Shown here piece after piece: positions 1 through 6,018 of a DNA stretch of 8,204 nucleotides; position 1 is the stretch's first letter, and each line of letters starts with the position of its first letter. The notes beneath the pieces were generated by a model. It made no database searches, was not told the origin of the DNA, and was given only the letters and a program-made list of their open reading frames with translations. Both the position numbers and the translations under genes were made by a program. The DNA lies in contig JAGQWW010000103.1 in assembly GCA_020436955.1 (NCBI GenBank), positions 1 to 8,204 on the forward strand, read 5' to 3'. Source of the stretch: Saprospiraceae bacterium. Its GTDB lineage: Bacteria > Bacteroidota > Bacteroidia > Chitinophagales > Saprospiraceae.

Positions 1-3000
1 GCTTTAATGACAGATAGAATCGTAGGGATAACCGGTGCTACTGTCCCAAGCGTAAGTCGAGCCAGATTGGTGGCCGTGTTCAACATGGATTTCCAGTTTT
101 CGGAACTGGCCATCCTCGTTCCCTGATTGGGTGTACCAAACATCACCAGGGTATCGAGTACAAAAGGAGCTTCTTTTAATGGCAACATTGTATTATTGTT
201 GACCCAGGTTTTGTCAAACAAATAACGGGCAACCACCCCACCCCTGCTTCTGGCCAAAACGGTACAAGTTTTCTGTTGCAAGGCGGTAGGCTTTAGCATA
301 TGATGCAATTCTTCCGCATTTTGTTGAATACCATGGAAGACAGTCGGCATATTCAATCCCAATACATAGCGACAATATTTCTTTTTGAGACCATCTCTGA
401 CTTTTGCCTGGTCAAGGAAGTCATCAAAACCTGCTTCTACTTTGCTGAATAGTCCCGGAAGGGTCAACAATACCGGTTTTTCATCAGCCTGGATGGCTTT
501 GTAAACCGGGTCATCGGTTCCGGAAAGGGTAAACCAACCAGCACCACTGTTTTGCATATTGCCTTCCAGGTCATAGGCCAGGATAGCATATTTCTTATCG
601 CCCAATGGCTCTACCAGATCATTCACCACTTTATCTTTCCATGCATCCGCCCCTTTAAACCATTTAATCACCTTCACCACTACTTTTTTCAACCCATCAA
701 ATAAACCACGTTGCATTTGGTCAGGTGTATTCAATGGTATGTTGAAGCTTCTGCCTGCTATCTGTCCGATTGTCCTTTCTCCTGAACAGGTCAATTTATC
801 AAGTTCTGCACTTTCCCAGGAAAAAACCGTTCCGTCCTGGAAATGTCTTTCCACCAACACAGCTCCTTCCAGGCCTTCATCCATGATTTCTACTTCGAGG
901 GACCGACTGGCACCGGCTCTTAAACTTCTGGCAGCACCGATTTCCTCCAATTCAAATTCGTCTACCCAATATTGAGTCTCAGGTGTACGCTCTTTATAGG
1001 ATTGCTTACTTGTTACTTTGATATGGAAACCCCGGCTCCTGAGCGCGACATTGCCAAAAGTACCCGGAACCAACAAACTGAAAAATTCATCATCACCGGA
1101 CGAAATTGGACCTTCACTCGATCTTGGCGTTTGAGTCAAATGCTGTTTCAAGAAATCAGATGCAAAGCTCGATTTTTGAATTTTTCCAATCAGTTCAGGA
1201 TAACTTTCCAGGTCAATTCCATCCCCCTCCAAATCGAGATCATCTAAGTAATCGTGTAGATCCGGATCCAGATGCAGTACCTGGCTTATCTCCGTAGCCA
1301 TCATATCTTCAAGGATAGTTCGAGTGGTATCCTTTACCTCATCTTGCAATCCTCGACCCAACATTACTTCAAAAAAACCACCAAACAATTTCCAGCGTTC
1401 CGGTGCTTTTCCTGCCTTTTGGATTTCTCCTTCTAGTTTTTCAGGTTTGTAGGCCTCACCCAGCGCTTCATATGCACGCAATAGGCCATTTCCATAAATA
1501 CTGCCATATTCAGTACTGGCATCTGCTGATTGGAAAAGCGCTTGCCTTACTATTTCAGCTTTTTTCCAGGCATTTTCACCGGTATATTTTGAAAGTTCGG
1601 TCTTGTATTTTTGAACATATATTGCTGCAGCTGCTGCGATCTGAGGCGTTGCACTGGAAGTACCTCCACCGGTTTTTACGTACAAGGGACCTTTTTCAGG
1701 GTCACCGTTCCACCATATAAGATTGGGGGTAAAAGCTGCAAGTGAATATGGCAAGGCAGAATCCGGCCCATAACAGGTCTGCATAAATCTTCCTCCGGCA
1801 GCTCGTGCTACCTGATGGTATTTATTTAAATAAGGCTTTTTGTTGTAGGCAGCTCCTACCGCTGCAATAACACGATCATAACGAGCCGGATACAAGGTTT
1901 TCTTTGGCAAAATCTTACCTGCCCCTTGAGAAAAATTATTACTGGCAGCAGAGACAATCACTACCCCGGCTTCGTAGGCTCGATTGACAGCCCTGGCCAT
2001 TACCTTACTCGGAAGTCCGGCCATTGACATGGTGATAACATCACAGCCTTGTTGTATGGCATAATCAACTGCTTTGGCAAAATTCTTTCCTGAAAGCAAG
2101 GCTACTGTTTCACTAATCTTGATAGGCAATACCCTGGCATACGGGATAGCACCGAAAAAGCCCTGAAATTCATTATTGGTTTGAGAAAGGTCGACCCAGT
2201 TCCCTGCAAGGATGGCCATAGTACCCATTCCGTGACCTTGTTGCTCTGCAATGGCCAGCCAGGCGTCATTATCAATCGCGACATCATTCCCCACATCAAA
2301 GCTGGTAGCATTTTTATAATCCAGATTTATGGGATGGATGGGATGGCCGGGTAGATACCCTGTATCGATATGAGCTATTTTAACCACATCGCCTTCATAA
2401 TATTTTTGACCCGCTAATACTTCAGGAAATACTGACTCGTTTGCCTGCTTTAATTGGCTATGCTCTCTATCCAAATGCCAGACATATGGATTGGCATTGC
2501 CTTCATCAATTGGATTTGGGTAAGTGTCAAGATATCCGTGAGCGGTAGCTGACCGCTGTAGATCCTCTGCCTTGTCGAGGGAAAATAAATTGGCAATTAA
2601 ATCAGGCTCCACAAATTCAATGTCTTCATCCTGATTTTCCAATAGATAGGCATAGGCTTTATCCCAGGGGCCATACCCCGCCAAAGAACGACTTCTAACC
2701 ATGTTGTCTTTCCATTCAATGGAACGGAACTGCTCTTTTTTGGTCTTTCTTTTTTTACCGGATTTGGAAGCTACCAGCAATTCGTTGGTGGCATATACAG
2801 GTTTAGTATTTTCCATATTGGGGGATTTTGAAGGGGTGGTTTGAGTTGGATTGGGCAAATTGTTAACTGTATTTCCTCCATTATCTTCCAGGGCAATCTT
2901 GGTTACATCAAGAGGAAATTGTTTTCGAAAGGCATTGCTAATTTTATGGGAAGCCGTCAGATTGGGTTCTTGTAACTGTTTGGTGCGATTGACACCTGAA

Positions 3001-5333
3001 TTAACAGCATCTATGAAAGTGTCATAATTATGTCCTTTCGAAGCTTCAGTTCTTTTATATTCTTCAATAAAATTTTTGGTAAAGACGCCGCTTCCATCAA
3101 TCTCCTTTGCTGTCTCGTGGCCACGGCTTGCAGAAAGATTCAAAACATACACCTGATAAGCAGCAGATCTGGTTCCGGAAGCTGCTCTAAGGCTCTCAAG
3201 TGACTCATTGTTTTTTGCCAACACTTCACGGGCTACTGCCTCATTGATACCTCTATCTATCGCTTGTCCTTTTTGCAATTCGTTCAATTGGGCAAAACGG
3301 GACATACCTTCACTATGACAACTATCAGAAACCAAAACCACCCTGATGCTGGGCTGTATTTGCGATAGGCTATTGAAAATCTCATCGTCCAAAAGGAATC
3401 CGTCATAAGCTACCCATGATTCATCCTTTCCATCCGTTTCATTGTCAGCCGATGGGTTGTCATCGGTAAATTGAACACCATGGCCGGCATAGGTAATTAG
3501 CAGTAATCCACCTTCTTCCAATTGGTTGCCCAGTTCAACTATCTTTCCGGTAATAGCTGTTTTGGTGGCTTCTCCGTTTTCAAGGGTATGGGTCTCATAT
3601 CCCAGGGAGTCTGCCAGGTTTTTCATGTTCCGCATATCATTCACACATCCGAAAAGTGGCGGAATGTACCCTTTGTAATACTTCGGATCGACATTGTTTA
3701 TCCCTATGTGAAGGGATACGGCAGTTTGGTTTTTACTCATTGTAACAGGGTTTTGGTTGATTAGGGAAATTGTATTTTCAAGGGCACGGTCTGCTCTTAG
3801 CAGTCCATAGCCTAGATTTTGGCTGTAGCCTTTGGTGTCATATTCGGTGGTGTTGCCTATTTTTTCACAACTGTTTTTTAAAATAGCCTTCACTTGGTCG
3901 ACCGTTAGTGATGGATTTGCAGCATACATTAAGGCAATAACTCCTGCCACACCGGGGCAGCTGGCAGAAGTACCGGTAAATAGATCGTAATAATCATTGG
4001 GCGAGAGACCTTCTTTTCCGAGCCGATCTGCCACCAATATGCCGGTGGCTTCTTTAATTTTTAAATCATCCCTAAAGGCAATATCACCGCTTGGGAAACT
4101 GCAAAAAGTAGGATCACCATAGTCTGAATAAAATGACCGTTTATTTCGGTGATTGACCGAATTGATCGCCAGGACTTCAGGTGCAGAAGCATACCCGTCA
4201 TTTTTTACCGGTTCATTTCCATTGCCTGCTGCAAATACAATAGGCGTACCCTTTCCTTTTCTTCCAAACTTCCTGGCAAATTCAAAGGCTGTTTTGGTGT
4301 GATCGGGTAAAGGGAAATACATATCGTTGTCTGAAGGATCGTCGATTTTACCGTCCGGAGGTCCCCAACTGCAACTGATTACATCGGCACCGTTTTTTAC
4401 GGCCCAATAAATAGCTTCAGATTGGTAAATGGAACCCAATCCGGTTATTCGAATGGGCATCAGGTATGCTTCCGGCGCCACGCCAGGAGCGTATCTATCA
4501 GCTGAGCAAGCAATACTGGAACAGGCCGTCCCATGACCCTCATTATACAAATGCAGAGGAAATCCGTCTCCGGATTTATCCATCATATCTTTTGGGAAAA
4601 CAATCTTTCCTGAAAATGCCGGATGATTGGGTTCAATACCATCATCGATGACAGCGATAGTGGAACCGGCTCCTTTTGAATGCAACCAGGCTTTAGATAA
4701 TCCTGTTTTTTGCCGCCACCAATCACTTGCTAAATTGCCATGCTGTAGGTCACCGACTTGCGAACCCCTGTCTGTGGATCTTAATTTAGTGACCAATTCA
4801 GGATGGCAATATTTTATTTCAGGCTCATAAAGTAGCTCCGTACAGATATCGAAAATGTCTCTTCCAAGGTCCAGGGTCGATTCCAGGAAATAAACATTTT
4901 CACCAAAGTGCATGGGGCGCTTAGATTGTAAATGAAATTTTTCAAGAATTCGATTTGAGAAAGAAGCAGGTACCCCTTCATGAAATTGCAGAAATATATT
5001 CTCCGTGTAGATTTGATAAAAGCCTGTGTTGGAATAAGTAAAAACGGTCCCGATGTATCGGATATTGGTGTTTTTCTCACCACGCACCAATAACTTAAAA
5101 TCATCGCGGGAAATCTCACATTTCAATGGCACCTCAAAAATGTAAACATCAGACTCAGGGAAGGAGGCAACAAAATCAATCTCATTAGCATACGGCGCTG
5201 TTGATTGCATCCTTTCAAATTCCAGGAAAGGATCTACTCCTTTTTTAAATCGAATTACAAAGAGCGTCTTGCTCTCTTCCAGTATAATCGGATTTTGGAG
5301 GTTACCGTTGTAAAAGATTGTACGGTTAGCCAT
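1..5333 (-). CDS. Giant multi-protease protein: S8 - caspase - S8 - alpha/beta hydrolase (C-terminus outside window)
   Basis: One frame is open from an ATG at 5333-5331 to the left edge: 1777 codons with no stop, plus two bases of the next codon. An in-frame TAG at 5351-5349 lies just upstream of this ATG, so the start is well constrained. Domains by residue: 1-210 N-terminal or propeptide-like region; about 222-525 S8 peptidase (D230, H267, N371, S456); about 532-797 caspase-like C14 domain (H618, C672); 798-858 linker; about 859-975 second propeptide-like region; 983-1297 second S8 peptidase (D990, H1034, N1132, S1226); 1298-1600 unrecognised; from about 1600 an alpha/beta hydrolase with nucleophile S1696. 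No hydrophobic signal peptide is seen (it starts MANRTIFYNGN), so a cytoplasmic location is likely. It sits 5 bases behind the lectin-like gene and is probably co-transcribed with it. S8 and caspase domains are known singly in bacterial peptidases and conflict effectors; this chain of three proteases and a hydrolase is unusual. The biological role is inferred, not shown. Confidence 0.93.
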   Translation of the reverse strand, partial: MANRTIFYNGNLQNPIILEESKTLFVIRFKKGVDPFLEFERMQSTAPYANEIDFVASFPESDVYIFEVPLKCEISRDDFKLLVRGEKNTNIRYIGTVFTYSNTGFYQIYTENIFLQFHEGVPASFSNRILEKFHLQSKRPMHFGENVYFLESTLDLGRDIFDICTELLYEPEIKYCHPELVTKLRSTDRGSQVGDLQHGNLASDWWRQKTGLSKAWLHSKGAGSTIAVIDDGIEPNHPAFSGKIVFPKDMMDKSGDGFPLHLYNEGHGTACSSIACSADRYAPGVAPEAYLMPIRITGLGSIYQSEAIYWAVKNGADVISCSWGPPDGKIDDPSDNDMYFPLPDHTKTAFEFARKFGRKGKGTPIVFAAGNGNEPVKNDGYASAPEVLAINSVNHRNKRSFYSDYGDPTFCSFPSGDIAFRDDLKIKEATGILVADRLGKEGLSPNDYYDLFTGTSASCPGVAGVIALMYAANPSLTVDQVKAILKNSCEKIGNTTEYDTKGYSQNLGYGLLRADRALENTISLINQNPVTMSKNQTAVSLHIGINNVDPKYYKGYIPPLFGCVNDMRNMKNLADSLGYETHTLENGEATKTAITGKIVELGNQLEEGGLLLITYAGHGVQFTDDNPSADNETDGKDESWVAYDGFLLDDEIFNSLSQIQPSIRVVLVSDSCHSEGMSRFAQLNELQKGQAIDRGINEAVAREVLAKNNESLESLRAASGTRSAAYQVYVLNLSASRGHETAKEIDGSGVFTKNFIEEYKRTEASKGHNYDTFIDAVNSGVNRTKQLQEPNLTASHKISNAFRKQFPLDVTKIALEDNGGNTVNNLPNPTQTTPSKSPNMENTKPVYATNELLVASKSGKKRKTKKEQFRSIEWKDNMVRSRSLAGYGPWDKAYAYLLENQDEDIEFVEPDLIANLFSLDKAEDLQRSATAHGYLDTYPNPIDEGNANPYVWHLDREHSQLKQANESVFPEVLAGQKYYEGDVVKIAHIDTGYLPGHPIHPINLDYKNATSFDVGNDVAIDNDAWLAIAEQQGHGMGTMAILAGNWVDLSQTNNEFQGFFGAIPYARVLPIKISETVALLSGKNFAKAVDYAIQQGCDVITMSMAGLPSKVMARAVNRAYEAGVVIVSAASNNFSQGAGKILPKKTLYPARYDRVIAAVGAAYNKKPYLNKYHQVARAAGGRFMQTCYGPDSALPYSLAAFTPNLIWWNGDPEKGPLYVKTGGGTSSATPQIAAAAAIYVQKYKTELSKYTGENAWKKAEIVRQALFQSADASTEYGSIYGNGLLRAYEALGEAYKPEKLEGEIQKAGKAPERWKLFGGFFEVMLGRGLQDEVKDTTRTILEDMMATEISQVLHLDPDLHDYLDDLDLEGDGIDLESYPELIGKIQKSSFASDFLKQHLTQTPRSSEGPISSGDDEFFSLLVPGTFGNVALRSRGFHIKVTSKQSYKERTPETQYWVDEFELEEIGAARSLRAGASRSLEVEIMDEGLEGAVLVERHFQDGTVFSWESAELDKLTCSGERTIGQIAGRSFNIPLNTPDQMQRGLFDGLKKVVVKVIKWFKGADAWKDKVVNDLVEPLGDKKYAILAYDLEGNMQNSGAGWFTLSGTDDPVYKAIQADEKPVLLTLPGLFSKVEAGFDDFLDQAKVRDGLKKKYCRYVLGLNMPTVFHGIQQNAEELHHMLKPTALQQKTCTVLARSRGGVVARYLFDKTWVNNNTMLPLKEAPFVLDTLVMFGTPNQGTRMASSENWKSMLNTATNLARLTLGTVAPVIPTILSVIK
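3..536 (-). other. Alpha/beta-hydrolase domain of the giant protein (partial)
   Basis: From about residue 1600 to the window edge. KPVLLTLPGLFSK is a strand followed by an oxyanion-type loop, in the place of the HG loop of serine hydrolases. TVLARSRGGVVARYL is the nucleophile elbow, with S1696 in a relaxed G/A-x-S-x-G context. MFGTPNQGTRMASSENW is the strand and loop seen in PGAP1-like or triacylglycerol-lipase-like hydrolases. The SRGG and TPN-GT combination is typical of the hydrolase associated with CHAT-domain proteins (DUF7379-like). The acid and histidine of the triad would lie past the left edge. A lipase or esterase function, or a non-catalytic scaffold role, is possible. Confidence 0.72.
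537..1442 (-). other. Unrecognised 300-residue region of the giant protein between second S8 and hydrolase
   Basis: Residues about 1298-1599. The first half is helical and charged, with an acidic run around residues 1356-1376 (DLHDYLDDLDLEGDGIDLE). A Ser/Gly/Pro-rich hinge follows near residue 1410 (TPRSSEGPISSGDDE). The second half looks beta-rich: FHIKVTSK, QYWVDEFELEEIG, SLEVEIMDEGLEGAVLVERHF and TVFSWESAEL. It ends in a Lys/Val-rich helix (GLKKVVVKVIKWFKG). I do not recognise a family. By position it could be the prodomain or lid region of the hydrolase that follows, or a protein-protein interaction module. Confidence 0.5.
1443..2387 (-). other. Second S8 (subtilisin-like) serine protease domain of the giant protein
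   Basis: Residues about 983-1297, preceded by a propeptide-like stretch (residues 841-975, including AYAYLLENQDEDIEFVEPD, typical of the link between an inhibitor-type prodomain and an S8 core). The catalytic signatures are VKIAHIDTGYLPGHP (D990), QQGHGMGTMAI (H1034) and TGGGTSSATPQIAAA (S1226). The oxyanion asparagine is probably N1132 in SAASNN, where the usual AAGN reads AASN. YPARYDRVIAVGA, read with one extra alanine here, is also typical of S8. The domain differs clearly from the first S8 at every motif, so it is not a recent internal duplication. It looks active. Confidence 0.92.
2709..2940 (-). other. Low-complexity and basic linker between the caspase and second S8 domains
   Basis: Residues 798-875 of the giant protein. 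A Asn/Pro/Thr/Ser-rich segment (residues 817-839, including NNLPNPTQTTPSKSP) suggests a flexible tether. After an in-frame Met at residue 840 comes a strand-like segment (VYATNELLVAS), then a strongly basic patch, KKRKTKK at residues 860-866. The linker joins two folded proteases and is a plausible place for cleavage by the upstream metacaspase, whose family prefers Arg or Lys. The patch is seen directly; cleavage is inferred. Confidence 0.6.
2943..3740 (-). other. Caspase-like (metacaspase, C14) cysteine protease domain of the giant protein
   Basis: Residues about 532-797. It opens with the first core strand (TAVSLHIGINNVD), then GCVNDMRNMKNLADSLGY, a typical caspase-fold opening. LLLITYAGHGVQ carries the catalytic histidine H618. 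AYDGFLLDDEIF is the segment found before the active-site strand in metacaspase-like proteins. VVLVSDSCHSEGM carries the nucleophile C672 in the classic DSCHS context. NLSASRGHETAKE and GSGVFTKNFIEEY match the p10-like closing strands. Metacaspases cleave after Arg or Lys, unlike animal caspases, which cleave after Asp; whether this one does is an inference from family. Both catalytic residues are intact. Confidence 0.92.
3759..4670 (-). other. First S8 (subtilisin-like) serine protease domain of the giant protein
   Basis: Residues about 222-525. The three S8 signatures are present in order: IAVIDDGIEPNH (catalytic D230), NEGHGTACSS (catalytic H267) and FTGTSASCPGVAG (nucleophile S456). FAAGNGN gives the oxyanion-hole asparagine N371. 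The spacing of D, H, N and S is normal for an active subtilase. The C-terminal end, with DQVKAILKNSC and NLGYGLLRADRAL, is the usual closing helix and strand of an S8 domain, so the unit is complete. It appears catalytically competent. Its substrate is unknown; sibling domains in the same chain or the neighbouring lectin-like protein are candidates. Confidence 0.93.
4704..5333 (-). other. N-terminal region (residues 1-210) of the giant protease, propeptide-like
   Basis: About 210 residues precede the first S8 catalytic core. The region alternates hydrophobic strand-like segments (TLFVIRFKKGVDPFL, VYIFEVPLK, YQIYTENIFLQF, NVYFLEST) with charged turns. It ends in a segment reading EPEIKYCHPELV, followed by the DWWRQKTGLSKAW segment that commonly sits just before the first catalytic strand in S8 peptidases. 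Such N-terminal regions in intracellular or fervidolysin-like S8 enzymes act as folding chaperones or inhibitory prodomains. The pattern suggests one or two small alpha-beta units, but I cannot assign a named domain. It may also be the regulatory or sensing part of the protein. Confidence 0.55.
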
Positions 5334-5338
5334 AAAAA

Positions 5339-5746
5339 TTATTGTATTCTACTCACTTCCACGTTCAAACTGCCCCAATTATTCCAATAAAAATGTTTGT
5401 TGTCGTTTGCAAAAAAATATAGGTCTCCTTCAGTAACAGGTTCATATTTTTCCAATCCGGAACCAATGGCAAAATGGTGGTTTTCATCTTTCCCTACAGT
5501 GCCACAAAGCGTGAAACACTTTGCTGAAGGGACTCGTTTGGACCAGATACTTAGGAAGATATTTTTATACCCGGATGATTTAGAAGGGATACCCATGTCG
5601 TACCAACACTGCCCTGATGGGACTTCAAAGCGATATACCTCACCTTTTTTCACATGAAGGACAGGATTTGCACTATGCTTTTTGGAAGCTTTAACTTTTA
5701 CAACTGCAGTTTGGTTAATTTCAAGGGTCATAGCAGGGTGTTTCAT
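5339..5746 (-). CDS. LecA/PA-IL-like lectin-fold protein, 135 residues
   Basis: ATG at 5746-5744, stop TAA at 5341-5339, five bases before the start of the giant protease, so the two are almost certainly one operon. The protein has the layout of the LecA (PA-IL) galactose lectin. An N-terminal strand pair (VVKVKASKKH, NPVLHVKKGEVYRFEV) leads to a WYD segment (Y49, D50). Then come FTLCGTVGK, HFAIGSGLEKY, GDLYFFANDNKHFYWNNWG and a final NVEVSRI strand. In LecA the calcium site uses a Tyr backbone, Asp100, Thr104 backbone, Asn107 and Asn108; here ND at 114-115 and NN at 122-123 keep the same spacing. Carbohydrate binding and calcium dependence are therefore plausible but untested. There is no signal peptide, and native LecA also lacks one. 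It may recognise a glycan or a substrate for the protease chain. An internal Met at residue 6 is an alternative start. Confidence 0.78.
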   Translation of the reverse strand: MKHPAMTLEINQTAVVKVKASKKHSANPVLHVKKGEVYRFEVPSGQCWYDMGIPSKSSGYKNIFLSIWSKRVPSAKCFTLCGTVGKDENHHFAIGSGLEKYEPVTEGDLYFFANDNKHFYWNNWGSLNVEVSRIQ

Positions 5747-5757
5747 ACTTAACTACC

Positions 5758-5778
5758 TGTATATCTATACGATATACA
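5758..5778. promoter_or_regulatory. Inverted repeat upstream of the lectin-protease operon, possible operator
   Basis: Arms TGTATATC (5758-5765) and GATATACA (5771-5778) are perfect reverse complements of each other, separated by TATAC. The site lies 11 bases upstream of the lectin-like start codon on the minus strand. Its symmetry and position suit a site for a dimeric regulator or a hairpin in the leader. No regulator gene is visible in the window. AT-rich chance pairing is possible. Confidence 0.4.
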
Positions 5779-5827
5779 TAAATAAAGTTTTGAATTTTGC
5801 TGCCTGTTTTTAGTTATTTTACCTTTT

Positions 5828-5846
5828 AGGCATTGGATGAATGCCT
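5828..5846. repeat. Short inverted repeat in the divergent intergenic region
   Basis: AGGCATT (5828-5834) and AATGCCT (5840-5846) form a 7-base perfect stem around a 5-base loop. No run of T follows on either strand, so it is not a convincing intrinsic terminator, and no gene ends here. It lies between two divergent genes and could be a regulatory site or chance. Confidence 0.3.
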
Positions 5847-5869
5847 CCTGAATTCTGCTGGAAAGCGAA

Positions 5870-5877
5870 TAATTTTG
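5870..5877 (+). promoter_or_regulatory. Possible Bacteroidota-type -7 box upstream of the glycosyltransferase
   Basis: TAATTTTG fits the Bacteroidota -7 consensus TAnnTTTG exactly. No TTTG -33 element is seen at the expected 19-21 base spacing, and the box would give a leader of about 135 bases to the ATG at 6019. A TATAAT hexamer also occurs at 5915-5920 without a clear -35. Both are weak candidates. The rest of the 272-base intergenic stretch (5747-6018) shows only the two inverted repeats listed separately. Confidence 0.22.
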
Positions 5878-6018
5878 TGGATATTTTAGATGGGTTCCTT
5901 AAAAATACTGAAATTATAATGTTAAGTCAAGTTTTGGAAAAAGGATAATCCTTATTCATTGCAATATTTTTTGAACCGCGATTTCTCCTTACTTTCAATT
6001 TTGATTAGTCTTGTGTCT

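Noticed and set aside
1443..4670. Recent internal duplication of the S8 domain
   Set aside because: The two S8 domains differ at all three catalytic signatures and in the flanking sequence, so they have separate or very old origins.
1..5333. Separate S8, caspase and S8 genes rather than one fusion
   Set aside because: The frame set by the ATG at 5333 was followed across every line and contains no TAA, TAG or TGA down to base 3, so the sequence as given encodes one chain.
5397..5657. Plus-strand ORF opposite the lectin-like gene
   Set aside because: Its frame is a shadow of the minus-strand gene, which has recognisable LecA-like motifs; the plus-strand translation shows none.
5339..5746. Bacterial gasdermin as the partner of the proteases
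   Set aside because: Protease-gasdermin pairs are known, but this protein is only 135 residues, has LecA-like strand motifs and lacks a long pore-forming domain or a short cleavable tail.
5828..5846. Intrinsic terminator
   Set aside because: The stem is only 7 base pairs, has no T-run on either strand, and no gene ends here.
5959..6018. TTG start for the glycosyltransferase, adding 20 residues
   Set aside because: The GT-A first strand begins directly at the ATG at 6019, and the extra residues match nothing in the family.
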